Origin: Adiantum capillus-veneris
Taxonomy: Eukaryota > Streptophyta > Polypodiopsida > Polypodiales > Pteridaceae
Length of the DNA: 64,000 nt
Reading direction: 5' to 3'
Assembly: GCA_014529385.2 (NCBI GenBank)
Contig: CM043959.1
Coordinates: forward strand, 48,361,928-48,425,927
Shown: piece by piece, positions 33,444 to 46,001 of the stretch
Position numbering within the stretch: position 1 is the first letter of the stretch
How the letters are laid out: every line of letters begins with the position of its first letter
Notes under the pieces: generated by a model
Seen by the model: the letters and a program-made list of their open reading frames with translations, nothing else
What the model was told of the DNA's origin: nothing
Database searches by the model: none
Translations under genes and position numbers: made by a program

Positions 33444-34837
33444 ATGAGCATCCTCTTTTGGAGCTTTAATGGTGGAAGCTCTAGGACTTTCAGTGTGGCC
33501 ATTTCTCTTGGGGCAAGAACGATAGCCATGTCCTTGCTCTCCACACTTAAAACAATTATCGTCCTTGCAAAAAGCTTCAAGATCCTCAAGAGAGTATTTT
33601 TAACCTTTGTAAACTCCCTTCTCCTTGGACTGATTGTTGTTGTTGTTGTTATTGGAATTGCCTTGGGAATAATTTTGGGCATTAGTTTTCCCCTTTGCAT
33701 CACTTTTGTCTTTGTTTTCCATAGGCTTGACATTCCGTCTAGCCCCTTGTTGGAAATTGATGTAGGAAGCAACCATGGTATGGTGGATTACTTCGGTGGT
33801 AGAACCAGGTCGTTGGGAGTTGACATACTTGGTCATTTCTTTTGGTAATCCCACACAAAATTGTTGGTTTTTCTTGACAAAGTCTATCTTTTGGAAGACA
33901 GTAGCCTTGAGATGTAAATCCCAAAACTTCTTCACATATTTGTGAATAGACTCCTGGGAGAGAAGCTTCAAACTACACCTTTCGATAAGTACTATGTCCT
34001 TTGCATCTCTTGCAAGGAATTGCTTCATGATGGAAACTCATAGAGTTTTCCATGTCTTTGGGGCTTCACCGTTGCCACAAAGGCTATCCCACCATTGACG
34101 AGCCGATTTCTAGAAGTGCATAGCTACATGTCATAGCGTGGAGGACTCTGTGAAGACCTCGTCTCCAAATACCACATCAGATTGCCGGATGAATCCCAAT
34201 ACTTTGTTGGTGGCACCAAAGGTGCCATCATAGGAAAGAAACAAGATACTCTTTCCTCCTTCTTTGAACTTCTTGAGCTTTGGTGACCTTCACCATGCAG
34301 GATATTTTTGCGATGTCCTCCCCTCTTGTATTCTCAAAGGAGAATATCCGTAGCTTTCATTGGAAGAGGAGGAAGGTGAAGAAGAAGGAGAAGAGGGTGA
34401 CCTCTTCCTTGACCTTTTCTTCCTTTGTTTCCTCTCTTCCCTTTTGGAGTGACGAGGAGAAGGAGTGTGTGTTGACTGTTCCCTCTTGGGAGGATTTGGT
34501 GATCGTCTAGATCGTCGTCTTCATGGAGCGACATCTTCAGAGAAACTTAGGGATTCATTACTTTCGTGTTCTTTGGATTCCTCCTTTTGTATGGGAGAGA
34601 GTCTTCTTTTGGGGGTCTCATCAAGAGGCCCCCTAAGCTCTCTCTCCTCTTGGAGAGGAAGGTAAATCCCATAAGCACAAAGTTGTTAGCTTTGGCTTGC
34701 AAAGCAAGGTTGCCCATAGCTTGCTGCAACCTAGTAACAAGATAATTGACAAACATGGGGGCATCATCATTAGCACCTTCATGTGCAAAATTAAAGTTAT
34801 CAATGTTCATTCTACTCTCTTGGTTATTGTCGGCCAT
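33444..34837 (-). pseudogene. Gag of chromovirus B
   Basis: ATG at 34837 (MADNNQESRMNIDNFNFAHE). Capsid-like region 33600-34250 (SQESIHKYVKKFWDLHLKAT, then the QQFCVGLPKEM stretch), Asn/Gln-rich linker, TAA at 33600-33602, then the CCHC knuckle (NCFKCGEQGHGYRSC) at about 33510-33560. A charged Ser/Arg/Glu region lies at 34340-34540. Several stops. The TAA is at the same codon as in chromovirus G. Confidence 0.82.
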
Positions 34838-35031
34838 GCTAATTATACTTATGTGTTTACTTAGTGTATTCTTTGGAAATTCAAAACCTTAATTGCTACT
34901 CCTCTTAGACTTTGAAAATTAGCACTTAAGTATCTACACCCACGGCTCAAATTGGCTAGTTATAGAGAGTAGTGGAGTGGGTCTAATATTAGAAAATTGC
35001 CAAGGCCTAGCTCCTTTCGGACTTCTTATGG

Positions 35032-35081
35032 CTTAATAATGGTAAAGCCGTAGGCAAGTCTAAAAAGAACCCATTATTAAG
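35032..35081 (-). other. Conserved leader hairpin of chromovirus B
   Basis: Perfect 11-bp stem: CTTAATAATGG (35032-35042) with CCATTATTAAG (35071-35081) and a 28-base loop, in the leader between primer site and gag. Confidence 0.62.
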
Positions 35082-35233
35082 ACCACAACTACCGAGCACC
35101 ATATCCCACATAGTGGGCTCACCAAAATCGATAATACATCTCAGTCCCACTTACCCTGATATACTTAGCAAAATGAACCATTAATAGGCTACTTAAGGAC
35201 CTCTCTTCTTAAGCAAGAAACGACAAGCCAAAT

Positions 35234-35245
35234 GCTCTAATACCA
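35234..35245 (-). other. Primer-binding site of chromovirus B
   Basis: Minus strand reads TGGTATTAGAGC, the initiator-methionine tRNA primer type with one mismatch, one base from the LTR end at 35247. Confidence 0.85.
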
Positions 35246-35246
35246 A

Positions 35247-36475
<1,229 letters not shown>

Positions 36476-36848
36476 AACATGTATAGGTGGTCCAAAAAGC
36501 ATTGTCCTGGACACTCCTTTTTAAAGTAGTTTTTAGGAACTTTTGAGTTTACATTTGATTTTTGGGGAAGGAAACTCAATGATGAGTAATGAAGATGGGG
36601 GGAATTTAAAAAAAAAGAGGGGTATGCATTTTTTACCACCCCCTATAGTTCTTGGACATGTTGGACGTATGAGCACCCCCTTTGTCTCCTTCTCTACATG
36701 GGCACAAAGCATACAAGTTTACGGTATTCTCTGCGTGAGGTTTTTGTATAGAGCAGAGCACCTTTCTCTCCTTCTCTATGCAGTGTTTCTACAGTGCATT
36801 CCCTTTGTTTCCTCTACGTGTGGTTATCTGCTGTGTGTGCTTAGTTCA

Positions 36849-36931
<83 letters not shown>

Positions 36932-37056
36932 TCTCTACAGATAGGATGGAGCCTTCTTGCCAGTTAGGTGTGTGTGAGTGTCTATGACATGTTTGGTCTT
37001 GTTGATGCCTTGGCTCTTCATGATGTATGTTCATGTGTTGAGCTCTTTTTCTTCAG
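36476..37056. other. No gene seen; (CT)n at 36852-36927
   Basis: Unassigned DNA between the copia fragment and the exon-like piece, with a 76-bp CT tract. Translations across it are low-complexity artefacts. Confidence 0.5.
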
Positions 37057-37470
37057 GTTTTCTTGATCCGGCTCCATGTCCACCAATACATAGTCGAGCA
37101 AAGTTTCCCGAGCAGTTCACAGGCTGCTTATGCAATTACTGGGCGGCAAAGAAAAGGAAACAAAGACAGAGGCAAATGCAACAAACTTTCTGTGTTGAAA
37201 AGCGAAAGGATGTCAACCTCGATGAGAAGCAGAAAAGGAAGATTCGTTGTGCCAAGTTAAGGTGTTGGGAAGAGCAGACACAAGGATTGACAACCAAACT
37301 CCGAGGAGAGATTTTTGAATAGTTACTCCAGCAACCAATATTTTTCAACCTGCAAAACTCGGCACATTCTATACAAAGAGCAGTGCTTTCCAACATTTGT
37401 AACACCTTGTCGAAAGTCAAGGTCCCGCACGCAGCCACGGAAATTCTTTTGAAGAGGGCAACAATGATGG
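37057..37470 (+). pseudogene. Exon-like fragment, possibly from a host gene
   Basis: A splice-acceptor-like sequence (CTCTTTTTCTTCAG ending at 37056) is followed by a frame with non-repeat-like composition: FPEQFTGCLCNYWAAKKRKQ, VEKRKDVNLDEKQKRKIRCA, a TAG at 37320, then in the same frame NSAHSIQRAVLSNICNTLSK and HAATEILLKRATMM up to the LTR at 37471. The frame is open for about 138 codons with one stop. I do not recognise the family. It could be an exon or retrotransposed gene piece cut by the LTR insertion, or chance. Confidence 0.35.
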
Positions 37471-37729
37471 TGAGGCGGTCCGGGGCGGGCAACAAGAAGA
37501 GCAACCTCTAGAAACTCTTCAAGGCTCCCGTGCTGCTCAATGGGGCTGGGGCACAACACAACACAAACCAAAACAACAAACCCACAGCCAAATCCCAACT
37601 ACTCAAGGGGCACCACCTAGTTTAAGAGCGAACTAGGACGCACAAGAAGAGAATCGTTAGAGCAACCCACAAACAAGCAAGGGATTTACACTAACCCTAA
37701 CACCAATGGAACACTCTCACACACTAAAA

Positions 37730-37779
<50 letters not shown>

Positions 37780-40092
37780 GGTGTACAACTTAGCTTCAAC
37801 TTTATATTTTGCACAAAAAGGGACTTAGAGCTTGCGGAATCAAGTGACAAGATTTGGTTATAGCATCACTAGCACATTTTCTTAGGGTTACGGGAGCCCT
37901 CTCACCATCCACCCTCTTACAATGGTAGCCAAACAATAGCCAATGAATCACAAGCAACAAAACAACAACCTTCAATGAAACAAGTCACCTTATGAAGCTG
38001 AATGAGTTTGCCAAGCCAAATTGGAGGAGAAGCGTGAGCCTTTGGACATGAATTGCACCCAAAACTAACAATTCATTGATGTTGGGGTAGATACAACAAT
38101 GGTAGGAAGAATATCTTCTACTCGCACTCACTCAAACTAGCTCAAGCTTTTCTATGCACCAAAGTGATGGTGTATAGAAAGCTTACTCTCTCTTTACAAC
38201 CAAGCTAGAACTGGCGTGTGCTACGCTCAATCTAGTGTGCAAACGTATAGTCATGTCTTTTACAAGGAGGAATGGGTTCTATTTATAGGTTTTAGAATCC
38301 TTGATTAGGATTAAGCCTAATCAATTTTATTAGGAAAGATCAAGGATTATGAATTTTTATGAATTTCAAATGAGAATGGGGTCTCTCTTTTCTCTTGAGT
38401 CACATGGATGTGGGCTCAAGTAAGATAATTATTGATGTGGTGAAAGGAGAGAAACTTCCATGGGAGTGAGTGAATTTGGTTTACTTGTGCGGTTGCCTAC
38501 TCCATATGTTGATAGTGTGGGTGCATTTTTACAAGAGAAGTTAGTTGTTACTGGTAATAATCACTAGAATTGTTAGTGATACATTTACAATGGGTAGGAT
38601 GAGTTGATTTGATGAAAGAAGAGGGGTGAATTAAAAGAGAATCATTGAGATGGTGAAGCTTTGAAGAAGCTTGAACTCACCCTTGTGTAGATTGTGGAAA
38701 AAATGACAGCTGGTCTTCTTCTTCTTCTTCGCTTCTTTACGTCGCCACCACGGTTGACCACCACGATGAAAAGAGGATTTGTTGATGAAAAATCCTCAAT
38801 TTGCAGAAGTTATCATGGTTAAGATGTTGAATTTTAGATATTTTTAGGAGAGGTAAATGAAATTGTAACATAGAAGCAATAGAGAGAGCCATGGAGAGGG
38901 TGTATGTATGTAGAGGTTCATAAAAGAACTATAGGGATGAGAGAGAAGGGTAATGGTGAAGAGGGTGGGAGAAGCCATGTAAATTGCAGGTTTGAGTGAG
39001 GGAAGGAGAGGGAGGGATGTGTAAGAGTGAGTAGGTGTGTGGAAGGGTGAGAGAAGACTAAGGGCTACTTGTGAGAAAAGTGGGCAGACTGGGGTCCACT
39101 CAAAAAATCATAGCTCACCGCTGGTAGCTCCAAAAATCATGAAAAACTTTGAGGTAATTATTCAAAGCGTGGGCTACATTTTCTCTTTTGACCTCCGCTC
39201 CAAATTCTGAGTGGAGATAGGTGCCAAAATTCTCACCAAAAGACCTGTTTTCATGCCTGCAAAAGTCTTTTAGTGGCCCCCTCCTTTGTTGAATTTGTAC
39301 AATGCATCCAAGAGTGAGCCCCTCCTTTGTCATATCATAATACGAAACATCCAAGTTGCCCTTGACCCATGCATGGAGGAGGATTATTGGTGAATAAATA
39401 AATATATACATGGTGGGACTAGTGTATGGACTATTCATGGACTTTAGCTCAATGAGCACATGGTGTTAGAATAATGAGTAAAAATAATAATAATAATATG
39501 GAGGAGTTATGGATATGGAAAGATATTGGAATCATATGATATGGTCCCTCTTTGAATTATTTTGGGTGAAAGAGAAAAAGGTATGCAAGTAAATAATATA
39601 ATAAACGTGACCAATGAGTAGAAATCAATTTTTTGTTTTCACGAGGGTGAGGGTGAAAATGTGGGAGTGATTTGTATAAAGAAAAAATATGAGGTTAGAG
39701 TATGTACATATTGGCAAAAAATATAATTATGGTGTAAGAGGATGAAAGAAGGTGTACATAGGTTTAATAAAACACACACCTAAGTAGAAATATTTAAATA
39801 AAATACCAAAATAATTATTAAAAATCCCTATATTTAGGCCATATATACAATGAAATATTTACACACAAAGAGGCCATAATATACTTTTATTTTTTTGATT
39901 TTATTTATTTTTTTGATTCAACTAGCCCAGTGACTAGCTAGCTGAGGATTTTAAGAAGATATGGGAAAAGTCCCCCTAACTCACACACGCCTATGTACAG
40001 TGAAATGGTAGGGATAACCAAAATGTTTGAGTGATTTGATAGGGTGAGGTAACTTACTATAACAATTATGGAAAGCCGAAAAACGGCTATCA
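37471..40092 (-). repeat. LTR 1 of the gag-only element (2622 bp)
   Basis: Plus-strand start TGAGGCGGTCCGGG and end GGCTATCA, followed by CATTAG-type spacing and a C7 run that is the polypurine tract on the minus strand. A TATA box (TATAAATA on the minus strand) is at 38280-38287. A GA tract is at 37733-37777 (45 bp). Its first 100 bases differ from LTRs 2 and 3 at several sites. Confidence 0.87.
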
Positions 40093-40139
40093 TTAGCCCC
40101 CCCTTTAGATAACGGTACATTCATGTACCATTTATCCGA

Positions 40140-40433
40140 TCATACAACATGTAGATTGTGTAACGTTTGTCTTTGTCTGCTCTCATCTTTGAAGAACCTT
40201 TGTTGTATGATTAAAAAACCTTGTGCGATATGAAAGGTTCTCGGAGCCAATAGCAGGATGAAATGAAGTGATGGAGTAAACCTCCTCCATCGAGAAAGTT
40301 TCCATAAGCACCCCCCAGGATCAAAGATCTTGAAATATCTTTCCCAAAGCGAGATGTATGGTATGGAATCACTTACTGATTTTGATTGAAGAAACTTGTA
40401 GATTTTACTGTTGTCCATCATTGCATCCATCAC
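40140..40433 (-). CDS. Small ORF downstream of gag, copy 1 (97 aa)
   Basis: ORF from 40433 to 40140 on the minus strand (MMDAMMDNSKIYKFLQSKSV, then IPYISLWERYFKIFDPGG). It follows the gag and an overlapping ORF. It is identical in the second copy (45297-45590), but the copies are too young for that to show selection. Function unknown. Confidence 0.4.
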   Translation of the reverse strand: MMDAMMDNSKIYKFLQSKSVSDSIPYISLWERYFKIFDPGGCLWKLSRWRRFTPSLHFILLLAPRTFHIAQGFLIIQQRFFKDESRQRQTLHNLHVV

Positions 40434-40445
40434 TATGAATGTGAT

Positions 40446-40844
40446 TTAAAAGATTGGTTGCTCTTCCTCCTGTATAAAGTTGATGTATCTGCTATGATCT
40501 TCAAGAGCTTGTATGAGCGAGTTCATGAACTGTAACTCATAAAATTCATTCAACCTCGGTAGGCTCACCAAGTCAAAAATTATATGGCCTTCATGATTTA
40601 GGAAAGCTTGATCCATGCTTCCAACTGCTATTGGAAGGTATTGCAAATAGTTTACCACATAGGTAGATAACAGAGGAAGGTTTCTATTGCCTCCAACACA
40701 CTGGAAGAGAATAGATTTTGGTACTGATTGATAAAATATCCACATGTAGCAATTAACAAGTTTTTCATCTATGATGAAGACCAGAAGCATCACAATGTGC
40801 GACCTCCATAACCAAAGAACCAAATGAAGAAGTTTTGGAAACAT
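40446..40844 (-). CDS. ORF overlapping the gag end, copy 1 (132 aa)
   Basis: Starts inside the gag end in another frame (overlap 55 bases) and reads LLVFIIDEKLVNCYMWIFYQ, then YVVNYLQYLPIAVGSMDQAF. No retroviral motif recognised. The overlap might allow frameshift expression, or the ORF may be a remnant. Counterpart at 45603-46001. Confidence 0.4.
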   Translation of the reverse strand: MFPKLLHLVLWLWRSHIVMLLVFIIDEKLVNCYMWIFYQSVPKSILFQCVGGNRNLPLLSTYVVNYLQYLPIAVGSMDQAFLNHEGHIIFDLVSLPRLNEFYELQFMNSLIQALEDHSRYINFIQEEEQPIF

Positions 40845-42328
40845 CCGTTCATCACCAAGTATTCATGTCCTCTTCCACTTAAGAAGGTATGGTGTCCCCG
40901 ATGAAAGGTATATGTGAAGAGAGGAGAAGTTGACCTTGAAGAGGTGAAACCCAATATGAAGATGATTGGGGCTTCAAAAGCTTGGATTTCCTTGCTAAGA
41001 GATTGTCCCATGAATAAAGACCCACCCAGTAAAACACCATTGGAGAGAATGATACCCTTCTGATAGTTTCCTTTTATGATTTTATCTTTTACTACTCTCC
41101 CGTGTTCTTCATCCCCTTCTAAGCCCCCCCTTTGGCAAGGTTGTAACTCCTCACATTGTAACACCTCAAAGGTTGATGGAATACTATTTGATTTTGTGAA
41201 ACATTTGGCTTCTTGCATGATAGGTTCCTCTATGCTTAACATACATGGGTCATACAAATTCTTTTCAACATCCTCAAACACTTCTTCAAGATTATCCTCA
41301 CCTGGATTCAACTCACACTCTTCTACTTTGTTGTGGAGTTGGCATTCCATGTACACAATCATCTCTTTATGATCAATGTGGTCTATAATCTCTCCACCTA
41401 TGATTTCATCTTCTTCTTCACTCTCTTCTTTTAGACAAGATACACTCTCAGAACATTCCATAAGATCAAGGTTACCTTCAAGGTCTTCATTCTCCATAGA
41501 GTCATGTTGCACAAAAGCTTCGTCTGCTCGGACTAGAAATTGACCCTCCGCCAAAGGGTTGGATATATCCATTATTGAATCATCAATGCCATTTGAGATA
41601 TCTTCTGTCGATTTTTGCACGCTTGTGATAAAGGTAGAAGAAAGAGATTCCACATTTGAATCTTGGCCACACACTGTAGCACTTGAATAATCAGTTGGAA
41701 TGTAAGTAACTTCTTCAACATTTGTCGAAGTAGAAGGAGACAAGTATGGCAAAGAAGATGACTCCTTGATAGAAACACTTTCATGATGGTTGGATCTTCC
41801 AGCATGATGGAAACCATTTTTGATGTAGAAGTACTTGTGAAACTTCCTTCGGGCAATAGTGACCGCTTCTTCAAAGGTAGAGGGTCCACAACAAGTAACC
41901 TTAGTCTTTAGGAAAAGAGACAAACCCGAAATAAATTGCTCCATTTTTACATAATCTGGAAATGTAGAACTAAATCCACATCCTCCCCATTGACGAGAAA
42001 AAAAATCCTCATAAGCATAGTAGTCTTCACCATGTTGTTGAAGTCTCCCTAATGAAGCCCATGCTATCTCTGTTGTTGGAATTTTAGAGAATCTGGTCTT
42101 CAAAGCTTTGGAAATTTGGGTATACCCATCTTCAATCTGAGAAGACATACTCCAAAACCATTGTTCAGCGTTGCCTCTAAGGCATAGCAATAGAAAATCC
42201 CCTTTTTCAATGTCACCCCTTTTACCAAGGATACGACAAACCATTCTAAAATCAGCAAGAAAATCATCAACATCTTCTTCTAGATTTCCGAAGAAGATTG
42301 GGATATCATCAAAGGTATAGCGTGTCAT
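40790..42328 (-). CDS. Gag of the gag-only element, copy 1 (512 aa)
   Basis: Uninterrupted 512-codon ORF. Residues 1-180 match the capsid-type retrotransposon gag layout: IPIFFGNLEEDVDDFLADFR, LLCLRGNAEQWFWSM, LKTRFSKIPT, then the MEQFISGLSLFLKTKV stretch. The middle is acidic (about 190-370) and the end is hydrophobic. No CCHC knuckle is seen. The intact ORF, plus TATA box, primer site and polypurine tract, suggests recent mobility with proteins supplied by another Ty3 element. Identical to copy 2 over the whole protein. Confidence 0.85.
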   Translation of the reverse strand: MTRYTFDDIPIFFGNLEEDVDDFLADFRMVCRILGKRGDIEKGDFLLLCLRGNAEQWFWSMSSQIEDGYTQISKALKTRFSKIPTTEIAWASLGRLQQHGEDYYAYEDFFSRQWGGCGFSSTFPDYVKMEQFISGLSLFLKTKVTCCGPSTFEEAVTIARRKFHKYFYIKNGFHHAGRSNHHESVSIKESSSLPYLSPSTSTNVEEVTYIPTDYSSATVCGQDSNVESLSSTFITSVQKSTEDISNGIDDSIMDISNPLAEGQFLVRADEAFVQHDSMENEDLEGNLDLMECSESVSCLKEESEEEDEIIGGEIIDHIDHKEMIVYMECQLHNKVEECELNPGEDNLEEVFEDVEKNLYDPCMLSIEEPIMQEAKCFTKSNSIPSTFEVLQCEELQPCQRGGLEGDEEHGRVVKDKIIKGNYQKGIILSNGVLLGGSLFMGQSLSKEIQAFEAPIIFILGFTSSRSTSPLFTYTFHRGHHTFLSGRGHEYLVMNGCFQNFFIWFFGYGGRTL

Positions 42329-42618
42329 AGTCTCTCAATGCTAGAACCACACAAAGATTAGTTCCAAACAATCATTTTCTCTCATGACATCAACTAACTA
42401 CACAAGGTTTTGAAAGGTCTTTCAACATGAATTTTAGATTCTGATGTAAAATGTTTTTTTCCTTTCTTATGTTATGCTAATCCAAACCATATTCTAGATC
42501 AATTTTTGTTGCCTTGAAATTAAACTCAGTCATACAAGTTTTCATGATTCATATAATCTACTTGATTATGCTAAAATTCAAGCATTCATGCAATACAACA
42601 ACAATAAGCACAAAGTCA

Positions 42619-42637
42619 GTCCTCAGTGGGGGCACCA
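42619..42637 (-). other. Primer-binding site, gag-only element copy 1
   Basis: Minus strand TGGTGCCCCCACTGAGGAC, four bases from the LTR 2 start at 42642. Resembles the TGGYGCC primer sites of Tat-type elements; the tRNA is not assigned. Confidence 0.7.
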
Positions 42638-42641
42638 AAAT

Positions 42642-42900
42642 TGAGGCAGTCCGGGGCAGGCAACAAGAAAAGCAACCTCTAGACACCCTTCAAGGCTCCC
42701 ATGCTGCTCAATGGGGCTGGGGCACAACACAACACAAACCAAAACAACAAACCCACAGCCAAATCCCAACTACTCAAGGGGCACCACCTAGTTTAAGAGC
42801 GAACTAGGACGCACAAGAGGAGAATCGTTAGAGCAACCCACAAACAAGCAAGGGATTTACACTAACCCTAACACCAATGGAACACTCTCACACACTAAAA

Positions 42901-42936
<36 letters not shown>

Positions 42937-45249
42937 GGTGTACAACTTAGCTTCAACTTTATATTTTGCACAAAAAGGGACTTAGAGCTTGCGGAATCAA
43001 GTGACAAGATTTGGTTATAGCATCACTAGCACATTTTCTTAGGGTTACGGGAGCCCTCTCACCATCCACCCTCTTACAATGGTAGCCAAACAATAGCCAA
43101 TGAATCACAAGCAACAAAACAACAACCTTCAATGAAACAAGTCACCTTATGAAGCTGAATGAGTTTGCCAAGCCAAATTGGAGGAGAAGCGTGAGCCTTT
43201 GGACATGAATTGCACCCAAAACTAACAATTCATTGATGTTGGGGTAGATACAACAATGGTAGGAAGAATATCTTCTACTCGCACTCACTCAAACTAGCTC
43301 AAGCTTTTCTATGCACCAAAGTGATGGTGTATAGAAAGCTTACTCTCTCTTTACAACCAAGCTAGAACTGGCGTGTGCTACGCTCAATCTAGTGTGCAAA
43401 CGTATAGTCATGTCTTTTACAAGGAGGAATGGGTTCTATTTATAGGTTTTAGAATCCTTGATTAGGATTAAGCCTAATCAATTTTATTAGGAAAGATCAA
43501 GGATTATGAATTTTTATGAATTTCAAATGAGAATGGGGTCTCTCTTTTCTCTTGAGTCACATGGATGTGGGCTCAAGTAAGATAATTATTGATGTGGTGA
43601 AAGGAGAGAAACTTCCATGGGAGTGAGTGAATTTGGTTTACTTGTGCGGTTGCCTACTCCATATGTTGATAGTGTGGGTGCATTTTTACAAGAGAAGTTA
43701 GTTGTTACTGGTAATAATCACTAGAATTGTTAGTGATACATTTACAATGGGTAGGATGAGTTGATTTGATGAAAGAAGAGGGGTGAATTAAAAGAGAATC
43801 ATTGAGATGGTGAAGCTTTGAAGAAGCTTGAACTCACCCTTGTGTAGATTGTGGAAAAAATGACAGCTGGTCTTCTTCTTCTTCTTCGCTTCTTTACGTC
43901 GCCACCACGGTTGACCACCACGATGAAAAGAGGATTTGTTGATGAAAAATCCTCAATTTGCAGAAGTTATCATGGTTAAGATGTTGAATTTTAGATATTT
44001 TTAGGAGAGGTAAATGAAATTGTAACATAGAAGCAATAGAGAGAGCCATGGAGAGGGTGTATGTATGTAGAGGTTCATAAAAGAACTATAGGGATGAGAG
44101 AGAAGGGTAATGGTGAAGAGGGTGGGAGAAGCCATGTAAATTGCAGGTTTGAGTGAGGGAAGGAGAGGGAGGGATGTGTAAGAGTGAGTAGGTGTGTGGA
44201 AGGGTGAGAGAAGACTAAGGGCTACTTGTGAGAAAAGTGGGCAGACTGGGGTCCACTCAAAAAATCATAGCTCACCGCTGGTAGCTCCAAAAATCATGAA
44301 AAACTTTGAGGTAATTATTCAAAGCGTGGGCTACATTTTCTCTTTTGACCTCCGCTCCAAATTCTGAGTGGAGATAGGTGCCAAAATTCTCACCAAAAGA
44401 CCTGTTTTCATGCCTGCAAAAGTCTTTTAGTGGCCCCCTCCTTTGTTGAATTTGTACAATGCATCCAAGAGTGAGCCCCTCCTTTGTCATATCATAATAC
44501 AAAACATCCAAGTTGCCCTTGACCCATGCATGGAGGAGGATTATTGGTGAATAAATAAATATATACATGGTGGGACTAGTGTATGGACTATTCATGGACT
44601 TTAGCTCAATGAGCACATGGTGTTAGAATAATGAGTAAAAATAATAATAATAATATGGAGGAGTTATGGATATGGAAAGATATTGGAATCATATGATATG
44701 GTCCCTCTTTGAATTATTTTGGGTGAAAGAGAAAAAGGTATGCAAGTAAATAATATAATAAACGTGACCAATGAGTAGAAATCAATTTTTTGTTTTCACG
44801 AGGGTGAGGGTGAAAATGTGGGAGTGATTTGTATAAAGAAAAAATATGAGGTTAGAGTATGTACATATTGGCAAAAAATATAATTATGGTGTAAGAGGAT
44901 GAAAAAAGGTGTACATAGGTTTAATAAAACACACACCTAAGTAGAAATATTTAAATAAAATACCAAAATAATTATTAAAAATCCCTATATTTAGGCCATA
45001 TATACAATGAAATATTTACACACAAAGAGGCCATAATATACTTTTATTTTTTTGATTTTATTTATTTTTTTGATTCAACTAGCCCAGTGACTAGCTAGCT
45101 GAGGATTTTAAGAAGATATGGGAAAAGTCCCCCTAACTCACACACGCCTATGTACAGTGAAATGGTAGGGATAACCAAAATGTTTGAGTGATTTGATAGG
45201 GTGAGGTAACTTACTATAACAATTATGGAAAGCCGAAAAACGGCTATCA
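42642..45249 (-). repeat. LTR 2 of the gag-only element (2608 bp)
   Basis: Start TGAGGCAGTCCGGGG, end GGCTATCA. Almost identical to LTR 1 after the first 100 bases; GA tract 31 bp (42904-42934). TATA box at 43437-43444 on the minus strand. Confidence 0.88.
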
Positions 45250-45296
45250 TTAGCCCCCCCTTTAGATAACGGTACATTCATGTACCATTTATCCGA

Positions 45297-45590
45297 TCAT
45301 ACAACATGTAGATTGTGTAACGTTTGTCTTTGTCTGCTCTCATCTTTGAAGAACCTTTGTTGTATGATTAAAAAACCTTGTGCGATATGAAAGGTTCTCG
45401 GAGCCAATAGCAGGATGAAATGAAGTGATGGAGTAAACCTCCTCCATCGAGAAAGTTTCCATAAGCACCCCCCAGGATCAAAGATCTTGAAATATCTTTC
45501 CCAAAGCGAGATGTATGGTATGGAATCACTTACTGATTTTGATTGAAGAAACTTGTAGATTTTACTGTTGTCCATCATTGCATCCATCAC
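45297..45590 (-). CDS. Small ORF downstream of gag, copy 2 (97 aa)
   Basis: Identical to the ORF at 40140-40433. Confidence 0.4.
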   Translation of the reverse strand: MMDAMMDNSKIYKFLQSKSVSDSIPYISLWERYFKIFDPGGCLWKLSRWRRFTPSLHFILLLAPRTFHIAQGFLIIQQRFFKDESRQRQTLHNLHVV

Positions 45591-45602
45591 TATGAATGTG
45601 AT

Positions 45603-46001
45603 TTAAAAGATTGGTTGCTCTTCCTCCTGTATAAAGTTGATGTATCTGCTATGATCTTCAAGAGCTTGTATGAGCGAGTTCATGAACTGTAACTCATAAA
45701 ATTCATTCAACCTCGGTAGGCTCACCAAGTCAAAAATTATATGGCCTTCATGATTTAGGAAAGCTTGATCCATGCTTCCAACTGCTATTGGAAGGTATTG
45801 CAAATAGTTTACCACATAGGTAGATAACAGAGGAAGGTTTCTATTGCCTCCAACACATTGGAAGAGAATAGATTTTGGTACTGATTGATAAAATATCCAC
45901 ATGTAGCAATTAACAAGTTTTTCATCTATGATGAAGACCAGAAGCATCACAATGTGCGACCTCCATAACCAAAGAACCAAATGAAGAAGTTTTGGAAACA
46001 T
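45603..46001 (-). CDS. ORF overlapping the gag end, copy 2 (132 aa)
   Basis: Same protein as 40446-40844; one silent difference is visible (CACTGG versus CATTGG near 45859). Confidence 0.4.
   Translation of the reverse strand: MFPKLLHLVLWLWRSHIVMLLVFIIDEKLVNCYMWIFYQSVPKSILFQCVGGNRNLPLLSTYVVNYLQYLPIAVGSMDQAFLNHEGHIIFDLVSLPRLNEFYELQFMNSLIQALEDHSRYINFIQEEEQPIF

Noticed and set aside
39115-39459. 114-codon minus-strand ORF in all three gag-element LTRs (also 44272-44616 and 49426-49770)
   Set aside because: Open in all three, but the diverged LTR 3 copy differs at about eight residues out of roughly a dozen base changes, so there is no sign of protein-level constraint. Treated as chance ORF.
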